Source of the DNA: Sulfurimonas sp. SAG-AH-194-C21
GTDB lineage: Bacteria; Campylobacterota; Campylobacteria; Campylobacterales; Sulfurimonadaceae
Reading direction: 5' to 3'
NCBI RefSeq assembly: GCF_029215985.1
Contig: NZ_JAEMVC010000006.1
Coordinates: forward strand, 1-64,000
DNA: 64,000 bases
Each line of letters opens with the position of its first letter. Positions within the stretch are counted from its first letter, which is position 1. A program made the translations under genes and the position numbers. The notes below the pieces were generated by a model. The model was not told where the DNA came from. It searched no databases and worked only from the letters and a program-made list of their open reading frames with translations. Shown here one piece after another: positions 28,166 through 37,758 of this stretch.

Positions 28166-29176
28166 TTATACTCCTTTTATTGGCATATACATATTCACTT
28201 CTATACCTCTATTTTTTTCTGATTCTAATTCTATTTTTCCACCAAAAGAGCGGGTGACAATATTATAAATGATATGTGTCCCTAAACCACTTCCACCTTT
28301 ATCTCTTTTAGTTGTGAAAAAAGGTTCAAAAAACTTCTCTTGTTCCTCTTTGCTGAGTCCAACACCATCATCTTTATACAAGATATGTAAAGTATTATTT
28401 TCATACTCAACTTTTATGAAAATATTTCCTTTTTGAATATCTGTAAATGCATGGAGTAAAGAATTATCGATTAAGTTTGTGATTACCTGAGCAATTTCAC
28501 CTGCTTTGATCTCTAAAATCAAGTTCTCATTACACTCCACTACTACCTGATGCTGTGTTTTTTTAATTTTATTGTTTAAAGAAAGAATCACCGAGTTAAT
28601 ATACTCTCTGATATTTATCTCTCGTAGTTCACCTGATGTTTGATCTACAGAAATAGATTTAAAAGAATTAATCAAAGAAGCTGCTCGATCTAAGTTTTGT
28701 AGAATAATTTCAGTGGAACTCACTGCTGTATTTATAAACTCGTCAAAATCACTCTGTTTTACTTTTTGTGCCTCATAAAGTTTTACAAACTCCTTAGAAG
28801 CGTGCTTAAGAAGCGAAGCTGCTGTCACTGAAACACCTATGGGTGTGTTAATTTCATGTGCGACACCTGCAACTAAACCACCTAATGATGCCATCTTTTC
28901 CTTTTGAATTAATTGTATTTGAGTTTTTTTAAGAGTATCAATATTATATTCCAAGCTCACTTTTAATTTCTTTTCACTTTCTACAAAGTAGAAACAAAGA
29001 CTAAATATAATTAGGATAACAACTATACTATTGAGGGCAAAGAAATAGGATAAAGGTATAGATGCCTGATAGTATAGGTACAGAGTGACACTACCCCAAA
29101 GAGTAGCCCCTAGACTCATCAAAGCTCCTATAGAAATAAAAAATAGGTTCTGTTTTTGTTGCTTATTTGTTTTCAT
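28166..29176 (-). CDS. Membrane sensor histidine kinase
   Basis: A 336-aa protein with two transmembrane helices near the N-terminus, almost no periplasmic loop, a short coiled coil and the kinase core: H-box MASLGGLVAGVAHEINTPIGV, N-box ITNLIDNSLLHAF, G1 box DDGVGLSKEE and G2 GGSGLGTHII. With such a small sensor region it probably senses something in or near the membrane. It pairs with the HD-GYP regulator that starts 1 bp after it. The H-box is nearly identical to that of the kinase at 58657. Confidence 0.92.
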   Translation of the reverse strand: MKTNKQQKQNLFFISIGALMSLGATLWGSVTLYLYYQASIPLSYFFALNSIVVILIIFSLCFYFVESEKKLKVSLEYNIDTLKKTQIQLIQKEKMASLGGLVAGVAHEINTPIGVSVTAASLLKHASKEFVKLYEAQKVKQSDFDEFINTAVSSTEIILQNLDRAASLINSFKSISVDQTSGELREINIREYINSVILSLNNKIKKTQHQVVVECNENLILEIKAGEIAQVITNLIDNSLLHAFTDIQKGNIFIKVEYENNTLHILYKDDGVGLSKEEQEKFFEPFFTTKRDKGGSGLGTHIIYNIVTRSFGGKIELESEKNRGIEVNMYMPIKGV

Positions 29177-29333
29177 TTTAAAAATCCATATTCACCAAAT
29201 TGATTATATTATATTCCTAATTAAATCAATCTAATCTTAATATAGATTGATAACCTATAATATTATTTGTAAAAAAGCTTCTATAAACGATATTTTAAAT
29301 ATACTTCCCTAACTATACTATAAAGGGCTACAT

Positions 29334-30659
29334 ATGTTTAAAAAAGTGTTACCACTCTCATCTATTATCTTCTTAAGGTTTTTAGGACTATTTTTAGTTT
29401 TACCTGTTCTCTCTGTTTATGCACTCGACCTTGAAGGTGCTACACCTTTTCTCGTTGGTATCATCGTTGGTGGTTATGCACTAACTCAGGCTATTTTTCA
29501 ACTTCCATTTGGAATGTTAAGTGATAAAATAGGTCGTAAACCTACTATCCTTTTTGGTCTTATCATCTTCATCGTAGGTTCTCTTATCTGTGCTTATTCT
29601 GATGATATCTACATGCTAATGGTTGGTCGTTTCCTTCAAGGTGCTGGAGCAATTGGTTCAGTTGCAACTGCTATGGTCTCTGATCTTGTTGAAGAAGAGA
29701 AACGCGGTAAAGCAATGGCTATCATGGGTGGATTTATCGCTATGAGTTTTGCTCTTGCTATGGGTCTTGGTCCTGTTATCGCTTCAAGTTACGGTATCAG
29801 TTCTATATTTTTTATTACTACAGTACTTGCGACTGTATCTATTGTTATTCTTTTTACTAAGGTTCCAACTCCTCCAAAAATCAGACATGTTTATCATGAT
29901 GATTCAAAAACTTTAGATATCTTAAAAGATAACAACTTATTAAATATGATTATCATAAATACACTACAAAAAGGTCTTATGACTATGGCGTTTGTACTTA
30001 TTCCAATCATTTTAACAAAAGAGCAGTATGGTTTTAACTGGGAAAAGTCAGAGTTATGGATGGCATATCTTCCCGCTATGATTGCCGGTCTTGTTGCTAT
30101 GGGTCCTGCTGCTGTATTTGGTGAGAAGAAAAATATCCCTAAACAGATATTTTTAATATCTATAGTTCTTTTCCTAGCATCATTTATAATCATGGGTTTC
30201 ACAAATGACAGTACAGTTTTTGTTGTTGGTGTTGTTCTTTTCTTTGTTGGATTTAACATGATGGAGCCACTAGTTCAGTCTATGATAAGTAAGTTTGCAA
30301 AAGTACACCAAAAAGGTGCCGCTCTTGGTATCTCAAACTCATCAGCATATTTCGCAACTTTCTTAGGTGGAACATTTGCAGGTATCTACCTCGACTTTAG
30401 TGACAGAGAAACATTAACTGCTAGTGTTGCAGGTATCATCGTTTTATGGTTAATCTGGACTGCGTTAAAGCTTCAAAATCCAACAAGACACTCTCACCTA
30501 TACATAAGTGAAGATGATGTTGATTTTGACAAGTTAGGTGCCTTAGAAAATGAGCATATCGCAGAATGGTATATCAATGAGACAGAAAACCTTGTTGTTA
30601 TCAAGTATGTAAAAGATGCAATCGAAGAAGATGATTTAAAAGCCAAAGTAATTAAATAG
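29334..30659 (+). CDS. MFS transporter
   Basis: A 441-aa protein with 12 hydrophobic helices and the MFS motif A region GMLSDKIGRKPTILFGLI between helices 2 and 3. The start KKVLPLSSIIFLRFLGLFLVLPVLSVYA fits a drug/solute antiporter of the DHA type. A cytosolic C-terminal tail of about 55 residues (VVIKYVKDAIEEDD) is longer than usual and acidic. Substrate unknown. It is followed 12 bp later by the PAP2 gene, so the two may be co-transcribed. Confidence 0.92.
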   Translation: MFKKVLPLSSIIFLRFLGLFLVLPVLSVYALDLEGATPFLVGIIVGGYALTQAIFQLPFGMLSDKIGRKPTILFGLIIFIVGSLICAYSDDIYMLMVGRFLQGAGAIGSVATAMVSDLVEEEKRGKAMAIMGGFIAMSFALAMGLGPVIASSYGISSIFFITTVLATVSIVILFTKVPTPPKIRHVYHDDSKTLDILKDNNLLNMIIINTLQKGLMTMAFVLIPIILTKEQYGFNWEKSELWMAYLPAMIAGLVAMGPAAVFGEKKNIPKQIFLISIVLFLASFIIMGFTNDSTVFVVGVVLFFVGFNMMEPLVQSMISKFAKVHQKGAALGISNSSAYFATFLGGTFAGIYLDFSDRETLTASVAGIIVLWLIWTALKLQNPTRHSHLYISEDDVDFDKLGALENEHIAEWYINETENLVVIKYVKDAIEEDDLKAKVIK

Positions 30660-30671
30660 ATATTTAGTTAC

Positions 30672-31202
30672 ATGTTTAAAAAAAATCTGCTTGTCATTGC
30701 TTTTCTTCTCCTGTCAAATACACTTTATGCAAATGATAAAGCAGTAGGCTTAGCAGGAGACATTCTCGCGGCCCTTATTCCCATTGGAAGCTATGCTGGC
30801 ACATTTTATATGGATGATAGTAAAGGAAGAATCGCATTTTACAAATCTATTGGGACTACTGTAGCTGTAACATATGCACTTAAGCTCAGCATCAATGCAC
30901 CCAGACCAGACAAAAGTAATAACAATTCTTTTCCTTCTGGTCATACTTCACTCACATTTTCAAGTGCTGTTTTTTTACATAAACGCTACGGATTCAAATC
31001 TGCCTTACCTGCTTATATTGGAGCAGCTTTTGTAGGGTATAGTCGTGTTTATGCGAAAAAACACTATACAAGAGATGTAATTGCTGGTGCAGCTATTGGT
31101 GCATTAAGTTCATGGTTTTTCACAGATAAACTTAAAAAAATTAAGCTCAATGCTGTTGTAGTCAATAACTATACAACTTTACTAGTAACTTATAAATTTT
31201 AA
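30672..31202 (+). CDS. PAP2-family phosphatase
   Basis: A 176-aa protein with a signal sequence, several membrane-associated helices and all three PAP2 motifs: KLSINAPRPD, NSFPSGHTSL and SRVYAKKHYTRDV. It is expected to remove phosphate from a lipid phosphate or pyrophosphate at the outer face of the inner membrane (phosphatidylglycerol phosphate, undecaprenyl pyrophosphate or lipid A precursors). The substrate cannot be read from sequence. Confidence 0.9.
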   Translation: MFKKNLLVIAFLLLSNTLYANDKAVGLAGDILAALIPIGSYAGTFYMDDSKGRIAFYKSIGTTVAVTYALKLSINAPRPDKSNNNSFPSGHTSLTFSSAVFLHKRYGFKSALPAYIGAAFVGYSRVYAKKHYTRDVIAGAAIGALSSWFFTDKLKKIKLNAVVVNNYTTLLVTYKF

Positions 31203-31220
31203 TTTACTTTAGAAAAAAAA

Positions 31221-31229
31221 TGATATAAT
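31221..31229 (+). promoter_or_regulatory. Extended -10 promoter element upstream of the lipoprotein gene
   Basis: TGATATAAT matches an extended -10 (TGN plus TATAAT). No good -35 is seen at 17 bp. It lies 66 bp before the ATG at 31295, giving an AT-rich leader of about 60 nt that contains a TTTTAGA/TCTAAAA inverted repeat. Confidence 0.55.
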
Positions 31230-31294
31230 GTTGAAAATAATTTTTAGACTCTTTTTTATGGATTAGATTCTAAAATAAAAACAGGACTGATAAA

Positions 31295-32932
31295 ATGATG
31301 AAAATCGTAAAAATGATACCTTTAGCCGCATCACTTGTGTCTATTTTAATGGTAAGTGCTTGTAGTGATAATAATGACAATTCACAAGTTGCTCCAACAG
31401 CCGGTGTAGTTTTTGATGGTGCTATTAATGGTGCTACAGTTTGTATTGATGTAAATGGAAATGGCCTGTGTGATGCAGGTGAGGCATCTGCAGTAACAGA
31501 TGTTTTTGGAAACTTCTCAATAGATGGACAAGGTGCAAAAGGCCCTTTAGTTATGAGTGGTGGTAAAGATATGGGTACAGGGCTTCCTTTTACTGGTGTT
31601 CTTAGTGCTCCTGCTGGTTCAACAGTAGTAAACCCAACTACTTCAATAATTCAATCTTTAGTAAAAGCTGGTTCAACAGCGGCTGAAGCTGAAACTACAA
31701 TCAAAAAGGCACTTGGTATAAAATCTGATGCTGCTTTAACTTCATACAATCCATTTACAGCTGCGGATGCTGGTGACCCTGATGCAAAAGAAATCTTAGC
31801 AGCACAATCACAACTTCAGACATTAGTACATGCAGTAGCTTCTTCAGTTGCTGGTGTAGATGCAGGAACATCGATAGCAGATGCGATGTCTGATGCAGTA
31901 TCAAATATAGCTGCAAGCCTCGAATCAGCGGTTAAAATTGCTGGTGATAAAGATGTAGTAATTTCAAATAAACTTATTTCTGATGCAGTTAAAGCAACTG
32001 CCAACACTGTTTTAGCAGATAAGCCTGCAGCACAAGTTGCTGTTAAAGCAGTTGCTGATAGTGTAGCTATTCTTGCCGTTTCAGCTGCAATTCTAACAAA
32101 AGAAAATGTTGAAAAAGCAGATATTAAGGACATAGCTATTGTTTCGGATACCGGAATCATAGTTGCAAATGATACAATGCAAACTGCTATTACTAAAAGT
32201 AGTGCAAGTGCACGTGTTGAAACTGAAAAACTAACAGTAGAAGATGTGGCAAAAATTCAAGCGGCACAAGCCGCGCAAGAAGCTGTAGAGGCAAAAATTG
32301 CAGCTGAAGCTCTACAAGTTGCTTTAAAAATTGCCGAAAAAATTGCAGCAGACAAAGCACTTGAAGAGAGTGCAACACAAGCAAATATAGTTGCAGCCCA
32401 AGAAGCAGCAGCAGCACAAGCGCAAGCAGAAGCAAAAAAAGCACAAGCAGAAGCTGATGCAGCAGCAGCAAAAGAAAAAGCAGCCAACCTAGAGATACAA
32501 ATTGCTGCTACTGAAGCCAAAGCGAAACAAGAAGCAGCTATCTTAGAACAAGCAGAAGCTGATGCAGTAAAAGCACAAGCAGAAGCTGAACAAGCAGCAG
32601 CTGAGCAAGCAGCTAAAGATGCCGCAGATGCAGCAGATGCAGCAGCTGCCGCACAAGCAGCAGCAGAGGCAGAGGCAGCACATGCCGCAGCCATTAAAGC
32701 AGCTAAAGATGCCGCAGATGTCGCAGCAGAACAAGCAGCAGCAGAAGCAGCAGCTAAAGATGCCGCAGCTAAAGCAGCAGCAGAAGAAGCAGCACTAGAA
32801 GCAGAACAAGCAGCAAAAGATGCTAAAATAGCAAAAGAGGCAGAAGAAGCATGTAATAAAGATGGAGGTAAGTACAATCCTGATTCAGGTGAGTGTGTAA
32901 TACCACCAATTCCAACTGGTGGAAACTCTTAA
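31295..32932 (+). CDS. Lipoprotein with long alanine-rich coiled coil
   Basis: A 545-aa protein. The signal ends in a lipobox (LMVSACSDN). Residues about 35-65 hold GATVCIDVNGNGLCDAGEASAVTD, an EF-hand-like calcium loop of the kind found in carboxypeptidase-regulatory and dockerin-like modules. A middle region of about 200 residues is Ala/Ser/Val rich. From about residue 320 to 520 the protein is an uninterrupted Ala/Glu/Lys/Gln helix with repeated units such as AAKDAADAA, then a Cys-Cys tail (EACNKDGGKYNPDSGECVIPP). This suggests a long rod-like outer-membrane or peptidoglycan-associated protein. The minus-strand ORFs under it are low-complexity shadows. The yjbH-like gene follows. Confidence 0.85.
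   Translation: MMKIVKMIPLAASLVSILMVSACSDNNDNSQVAPTAGVVFDGAINGATVCIDVNGNGLCDAGEASAVTDVFGNFSIDGQGAKGPLVMSGGKDMGTGLPFTGVLSAPAGSTVVNPTTSIIQSLVKAGSTAAEAETTIKKALGIKSDAALTSYNPFTAADAGDPDAKEILAAQSQLQTLVHAVASSVAGVDAGTSIADAMSDAVSNIAASLESAVKIAGDKDVVISNKLISDAVKATANTVLADKPAAQVAVKAVADSVAILAVSAAILTKENVEKADIKDIAIVSDTGIIVANDTMQTAITKSSASARVETEKLTVEDVAKIQAAQAAQEAVEAKIAAEALQVALKIAEKIAADKALEESATQANIVAAQEAAAAQAQAEAKKAQAEADAAAAKEKAANLEIQIAATEAKAKQEAAILEQAEADAVKAQAEAEQAAAEQAAKDAADAADAAAAAQAAAEAEAAHAAAIKAAKDAADVAAEQAAAEAAAKDAAAKAAAEEAALEAEQAAKDAKIAKEAEEACNKDGGKYNPDSGECVIPPIPTGGNS
32609..32768 (+). repeat. Internal near-identical DNA repeats in the Ala-rich coiled coil
   Basis: The string GCAGCTAAAGATGCCGCAG occurs three times, at about 32609, 32699 and 32750, within a GCA-rich stretch. 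The first two copies share 22 bases. The spacing (90 and 51 nt) keeps frame and gives helical repeats, so the coiled coil can grow or shrink by slippage or recombination. Confidence 0.7.
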
Positions 32933-32943
32933 TTTATTATTTA

Positions 32944-32969
32944 ACTAAGTAGAATTTTTTCTACTTAGT
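32944..32969 (+). terminator. Strong hairpin after the lipoprotein gene
   Basis: A perfect 11-bp stem (ACTAAGTAGAA / TTCTACTTAGT) with a TTTT loop follows the stop by 11 bp. There is no T-tract after it, so it may be a weak terminator or an mRNA-stabilising 3' hairpin between this gene and the yjbH-like gene. Confidence 0.6.
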
Positions 32970-33019
32970 ACTCTCTATTCTTCTCTCGTTCCAAATTCCC
33001 CTTTTTTAAAGGTAGCATA

Positions 33020-35137
33020 ATGTTATTTCAAAAGTATTTTTTTATTTTTACCCTCCTTTTTAGTAGCCTTCAAGCCAATGATATGATTTCGTCTATGACA
33101 AATCAAGGATTTACAGGTCTGATAAACACACCTAATGCAGGTACCATGCAAGAGGGTGATCTTACTTTTCACTTTGACAATCAATTTGATAATGCACTTA
33201 AAGGGTATGATTATAAAAAGCCTGATAAAGGGAATGAAAACTATATCTTTGGTGCAGGGCTTTTTTCTTTTATAGAGATACAAGGAAGACTCTCCGAAAC
33301 ACCAGGCTATCATAGAGACCTCTCAGCAAACCTAAAAGTAAAACTTCCATATACACATAAATATCTACCTAATTTTGCTATAGGTGCTCAAGATATTGGA
33401 AGTGCTGCCAATTTTTATGGTAACTACTATGGCGTTATGGATAAAGAGTTCTGGTTTGTACGAGCTTCACTTGGGTATGGATACTCTACCGTTGAAAATG
33501 AAAAAAGAAAAAGAATGGATGGTCTTTTTGGAGGACTAGAAGTAAAAACATTTGACTGGCTTTATTTCTTAGTAGAAGATGACTCTGTTGAGCAGTTTGC
33601 TGGAGTCCGTATTCATATGCCAAAGAGTTGGACTTCTTACTTTAAACTCAATACTCTTATCTCCACTAATATCACACAAGAGTATGCAACGAGTGTAAGT
33701 GTAAACCTAAGTTTTCCACTGTATGAAAATATAAAGTCTTATAGTGCTAACTCAGTCAAAACTTATACACAAGAAGTAGCTGCATATAGAGTAGAAAATA
33801 AAGAGGACATAGGGACGAAGGTAGTTATTCCAAAAGTTGAAATTAAAAAAACCGAAATACCAAAAATTTCTCTCCAAGAGATAAAGAAAAGATTTACAGA
33901 TTTAGGCTTAGAGAATATATCCTTAGCAACAAAAGAAGAGACAATATATGTAGCCTATGAAAATAATGTTTTTCTTTTTAATGAACTAGATGCTATTGGT
34001 GTGATTGTAGGTACGTTAAATGAGAGTAATTACAAGTACTTTATACTTGAACCTAAGCATAGCAAAACGACACTATTTGCACTCTCTGGAGACTTAGATA
34101 AGGCAAGAGAGTTTTACAACAATCCTAGCTCACTTAGCAAAGCAATCTTCACAGCTTCACTACAAAAAACCTTACCAATAAAACTTGAAAATTACACTTT
34201 TAATGCAAGAGAAGAAAATGACACACAATTCAAATTACGTGTCGAATTTTCTCCTGTAGTGCGAACATTTGTTGGAAATGAGTTTGGTATGTTTAACTAT
34301 AAACTCTGGCTAAGAACAAAACTCCAAGTTAACCTATACAAAAGTATAGACATTACAGCTGTTGGCGATATACATATAAATGATTCTCAAATTGATGATA
34401 ATCGCTATGATTGGTTTCTCAAACTCTATGAAAAAGGCTCTAGTATACAAAGTTTGATGCTCCACTACAATACAAATCTATTAGGTGGTATTAATACATT
34501 GAGTCTTGGAACATTTGAAGAATTATTTATAGGTGGTATTGACCAGTATATTTATAACTATGAAAATCACACTATTAAATTAAAAGGTGGTTATTTTTCT
34601 CAGTTTCAAGATGGTGATCCATATAAAGAGAAATATCTTGGTAAAAAATCAGTACGCTATTTCTTTATGGCAAAGTATAGTTATCTATTTGAAGATTATG
34701 ACACCTTTGCAGAGATTAATGCTGGACAATACTGGAATCAAGATCTTGGTTTTGATCTAAAGTTAAAGAGATATTTTGGTGATGTTGCAGTTTCCTTGAC
34801 CTATGAGCAGAGTAAAACTATGCAAGATAACAGTTTACTCTCTGAGAGTACCGATAAGTATGTAGGGATAGCTCTAGAGATTCCACTAACACTAAGACAT
34901 ACCCCATCTTTTAAATATGGTCAAATACGAGGAACAAACTCTTTTGAGTATAAACTTAGAAGTACTATTGCTAGGGAGGATGGAACAAATAACTTAGTCT
35001 TAGGTGGAAACTACAATCCTAAAATAGCATTAGATTCCCAAGACTACTTCTATAATAGAAATAGGTTACAACTCTCTTACTTAAAAACACATGCTTTTAG
35101 ATTTATAGAGTCTTATGAGAAGTATACAAAGAAGTAG
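33020..35137 (+). CDS. YjbH-like outer-membrane exopolysaccharide/capsule protein
   Basis: A 705-aa protein with a signal peptide (FFIFTLLFSSLQAN) and the YjbH-family start GFTGLINTPNAGTMQEGDLTFHFDN. Two parts are beta-strand rich (about 20-250 and 420-700), fitting outer-membrane barrels, with a linker of about 150 residues between them. YjbH proteins work in exopolysaccharide secretion; other such genes (yjbEFG) are not next to it. The stop codon lies inside a hairpin shared with the convergent infC gene. Confidence 0.8.
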   Translation: MLFQKYFFIFTLLFSSLQANDMISSMTNQGFTGLINTPNAGTMQEGDLTFHFDNQFDNALKGYDYKKPDKGNENYIFGAGLFSFIEIQGRLSETPGYHRDLSANLKVKLPYTHKYLPNFAIGAQDIGSAANFYGNYYGVMDKEFWFVRASLGYGYSTVENEKRKRMDGLFGGLEVKTFDWLYFLVEDDSVEQFAGVRIHMPKSWTSYFKLNTLISTNITQEYATSVSVNLSFPLYENIKSYSANSVKTYTQEVAAYRVENKEDIGTKVVIPKVEIKKTEIPKISLQEIKKRFTDLGLENISLATKEETIYVAYENNVFLFNELDAIGVIVGTLNESNYKYFILEPKHSKTTLFALSGDLDKAREFYNNPSSLSKAIFTASLQKTLPIKLENYTFNAREENDTQFKLRVEFSPVVRTFVGNEFGMFNYKLWLRTKLQVNLYKSIDITAVGDIHINDSQIDDNRYDWFLKLYEKGSSIQSLMLHYNTNLLGGINTLSLGTFEELFIGGIDQYIYNYENHTIKLKGGYFSQFQDGDPYKEKYLGKKSVRYFFMAKYSYLFEDYDTFAEINAGQYWNQDLGFDLKLKRYFGDVAVSLTYEQSKTMQDNSLLSESTDKYVGIALEIPLTLRHTPSFKYGQIRGTNSFEYKLRSTIAREDGTNNLVLGGNYNPKIALDSQDYFYNRNRLQLSYLKTHAFRFIESYEKYTKK

Positions 35138-35152
35138 CGAGACTACTTCTTT
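35128..35152. terminator. Bidirectional hairpin between yjbH-like and infC
   Basis: A perfect 10-bp stem (AAAGAAGTAG / CTACTTCTTT) with loop CGAGA spans the yjbH-like stop codon and lies just before the end of infC on the other strand. It can stop transcription from both sides, though the T-tracts are short. Confidence 0.65.
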
Positions 35153-35156
35153 AGTT

Positions 35157-35675
35157 CTACTTCTGTGGTGTTACGTACATGTTAAAGTAACGCCCTTCAA
35201 ACTTCGGTGGCTTTTCCATAACACCAAGATCTTCTACCATTGGCCAAACACGAAGAAGAACTTCTTTTCCAGCTTCTGGGTGAGCCATCTCACGACCACG
35301 TAAAAATACTCTAAACTTAACATGAAAACCTTTTTCTAAAAATTCTCTTGCATGCTTCACTTTAAAGTTCATGTCGTTCTCAGCAATTTTAACTGAAAGT
35401 TTAATCTCTTTAACAACAATCTTTACTTGATTTTTACGTTGTTCTTTAAGTTTTTTCTCTTCTTGATATCTGAACTTACCGTAGTCCATAATTTTCGCAA
35501 CAGGAGGTTTCGCATCTGGAGCGATTAGAACTAAGTCTAAGTCAAGCTCATTCGCTTTTTCCATTGCATCATCAAAAGAGATAATCCCTAGAGATTCTCC
35601 TCCATCTATATTACATCTTAACTCTGTTGCACGAATATCGTCATTCATTATGACACGGTTTTTCTTTTGGTTCAA
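35157..35675 (-). CDS. infC: Translation initiation factor IF-3
   Basis: A 172-aa protein with both IF-3 domains: [21 protein letters not shown] at the N-terminus and [22 protein letters not shown], then [14 protein letters not shown] in the C-terminal 30S-binding domain. The start is a TTG (35673-35675) inside the thrS stop (TTTTTGAAC), with GAGG 7 nt before it. Rare start codons are well known for infC, where they allow IF-3 to control its own synthesis. The usual rpmI-rplT genes do not follow; the next gene is convergent. Confidence 0.96.
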   Translation of the reverse strand: MNQKKNRVIMNDDIRATELRCNIDGGESLGIISFDDAMEKANELDLDLVLIAPDAKPPVAKIMDYGKFRYQEEKKLKEQRKNQVKIVVKEIKLSVKIAENDMNFKVKHAREFLEKGFHVKFRVFLRGREMAHPEAGKEVLLRVWPMVEDLGVMEKPPKFEGRYFNMYVTPQK

Positions 35676-37480
35676 AAATTTACCTCATTTATTTTAGTTT
35701 GTATAAGTTTTAGAAATTCTTCTTCACTTATAGTGTATTGTTCTCTAGTTCTTCTATCACGGACTGAGATAGTTTTATTTTCTATCTCTTCATCGCCAAT
35801 AACGACAATCATAGGAACACGAGTTTTTTCAGCCACACGAATACGTTTATTTAACGAATCGTTTTTAGCATATATTTCACTATCGGCATTAATATCAATA
35901 AGTTTATCTGATAGAAGCTTAGCATATTCTTTATGCGTTTCAGCTACTGGAACGATAGCTACCTGAGTTGGAGCAATAAACATTGGGAACTCACCAGCAT
36001 AATGCTCAGTTAAAATTCCGATAAAACGCTCAAATGAACCAAGAATAGCACGGTGAATCATAACAGGTTGAATTTTTTCATTATTCTCACCATTATATTC
36101 AAGTCCGAAACGCTCAGGAAGATTATTATCTAACTGAATCGTTCCACACTGCCACTCTCTACCAATAGCGTCAAGAATTTTGATGTCGATTTTCGGACCA
36201 TAAAAAGCTCCGCCACCTTCATCTATTGTATAAGGAAGATTATTTTTCTCCATTGCACTTATAAGAGCCGCTTCTGATTTTTCCCAAACTAAAGCATCAC
36301 CAACCGCTTTTTCAGGTTTAGTGCTTATTGTCATGTTGTATTTAAAATCAAAAGTAGTCATGATTTTATCTACAAAGTCTACAACTTCGATGATTTGTTC
36401 TTCTATCTGATCTACAGTACAAAAAATATGTGCATCATCTTGTGTAAATTCTCTTACACGAAAAAGCCCATGAAGAGCACCAGTCATCTCATGACGGTGA
36501 ACAACACCATACTCAAAGTATTTGATTGGTAAGTCACGGTAAGAGTGAAGTTCATCTTCATATACTTTTATGTGACCAACACAGTTCATCGGTTTAACAC
36601 CAAATTCTATGTCGTCAATCTGAGTGAAGTACATGTTCTCACCATAATTTTGGTAATGCCCAGAAGTTTTCCAAAGATCAGCACGAAGCATTTCAGGACC
36701 ACGAACTGGCTGATACCCGTGTTTACGGTGAGCTTTAAATAAAAGTCCCTCTAAACGAGCACGAAGACGTCCACCCGCTGGAAGCCAGATAGGAAAACCT
36801 GCTCCAACTTCTTCACGGAAAGTAAAGAGTTTCATCTCATTACCAATCTTACGGTGGTCGCGTTTAGCAGCTTCTGCAAGCATAGTCATATGGTTTTTAA
36901 GAGACTCTTTATCTGCAAACGCAATCCCGTAAATACGAGTAAGCATCTCATTTTTAGAATCACCACCAAGATAAGCACCCGCTATTTTTGTTAGTTTAAA
37001 GTAACGAATTAAACCAATAGATGGTAAGTGAGGTCCACGACATAAGTCTTCAAACTCACCTTGTTTGTATATAGAGATAGTATCATCTTTAATTCTCTCC
37101 ATAACCGCTAGTTTTAAGTGGTCATCTTTGAATTTTTCTTTCGCTTCATCCATAGAGATTTCATACTTTTCAATCTTATACTTTTTCTTAGCAAATGAAA
37201 GCATCTGCTTTTCTATTTTTTTAAGATCGCCCTCACCTATTTCAGATGCAGTTTTAAAGTCATAGTAAAAACCCTCTTTAACAGTTGGTCCTACATAAAA
37301 CTCTGCATCTGGATAGAGTGACTTAATAGCCTGAGCCATTAAGTGTGCAGTTGAGTGACGAAGTACATCTAAAGACTCAGGAGAGTTATCTAAAACTATC
37401 TCTTCACCCTCAATTCCACGTTGTTCTGCTGTAACAAGATCTACTATTTCATCATTATATTTTATTGCAATTGCGCTCAA
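35672..37480 (-). CDS. thrS: Threonyl-tRNA synthetase
   Basis: A 602-aa class II synthetase. The N-terminal editing domain has [13 protein letters not shown]; the catalytic core has KPMNCVGHI and [17 protein letters not shown] with Zn-binding Cys/His, and the class II motif 3 region precedes the anticodon domain at the C-terminus. Only about 40 residues precede the editing domain, so the TGS domain found in longer ThrRS is missing, which fits the Campylobacterota form. Its stop overlaps the infC start. Confidence 0.97.
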   Translation of the reverse strand: MSAIAIKYNDEIVDLVTAEQRGIEGEEIVLDNSPESLDVLRHSTAHLMAQAIKSLYPDAEFYVGPTVKEGFYYDFKTASEIGEGDLKKIEKQMLSFAKKKYKIEKYEISMDEAKEKFKDDHLKLAVMERIKDDTISIYKQGEFEDLCRGPHLPSIGLIRYFKLTKIAGAYLGGDSKNEMLTRIYGIAFADKESLKNHMTMLAEAAKRDHRKIGNEMKLFTFREEVGAGFPIWLPAGGRLRARLEGLLFKAHRKHGYQPVRGPEMLRADLWKTSGHYQNYGENMYFTQIDDIEFGVKPMNCVGHIKVYEDELHSYRDLPIKYFEYGVVHRHEMTGALHGLFRVREFTQDDAHIFCTVDQIEEQIIEVVDFVDKIMTTFDFKYNMTISTKPEKAVGDALVWEKSEAALISAMEKNNLPYTIDEGGGAFYGPKIDIKILDAIGREWQCGTIQLDNNLPERFGLEYNGENNEKIQPVMIHRAILGSFERFIGILTEHYAGEFPMFIAPTQVAIVPVAETHKEYAKLLSDKLIDINADSEIYAKNDSLNKRIRVAEKTRVPMIVVIGDEEIENKTISVRDRRTREQYTISEEEFLKLIQTKINEVNF

Positions 37481-37509
37481 TCTTTATTTCCTTTGTACGA
37501 ATTATTTTC

Positions 37510-37758
37510 TTAACTTGCTAATTTTTCTAAAGCAGAAAATTCTGAAATTTCTACCATTGCTTGTTTATTTTTAGCTTCTAAAACAATACGTTCTAAAAGT
37601 TCTGCATTATCATCATCTATCCACTCTGCCGAGCACTGTTCACAGACAGTTGCCGGAACATGACGAACTACAACAACTCCAAAACCTAAATCGGCTGTAA
37701 AAGTTGTAGTGGATTTGACTTTATAACCATTACATAAAGGGCATCTACTCTGCATCAT
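37510..37758 (-). CDS. YgiT-type zinc-finger protein (MqsA-like antitoxin)
   Basis: An 82-aa protein with a four-cysteine zinc site (CPLCNGY and VPATVCEQC), then a short region (AEWIDDDNAELLERIV) typical of YgiT/MqsA N-terminal domains. No HTH domain follows, so it is a short form. It overlaps the DUF4258 gene upstream by 14 bp; such pairs are annotated as toxin-antitoxin modules. RBS AAGGAAAA precedes the ATG. Confidence 0.85.
   Translation of the reverse strand: MMQSRCPLCNGYKVKSTTTFTADLGFGVVVVRHVPATVCEQCSAEWIDDDNAELLERIVLEAKNKQAMVEISEFSALEKLAS

Noticed and set aside
32193-32877. Long minus-strand ORFs under the Ala-rich lipoprotein
   Set aside because: GCA-rich repeats read backwards give Ala/Ser/Cys/Leu low-complexity frames; the plus-strand gene has a signal peptide and lipobox.
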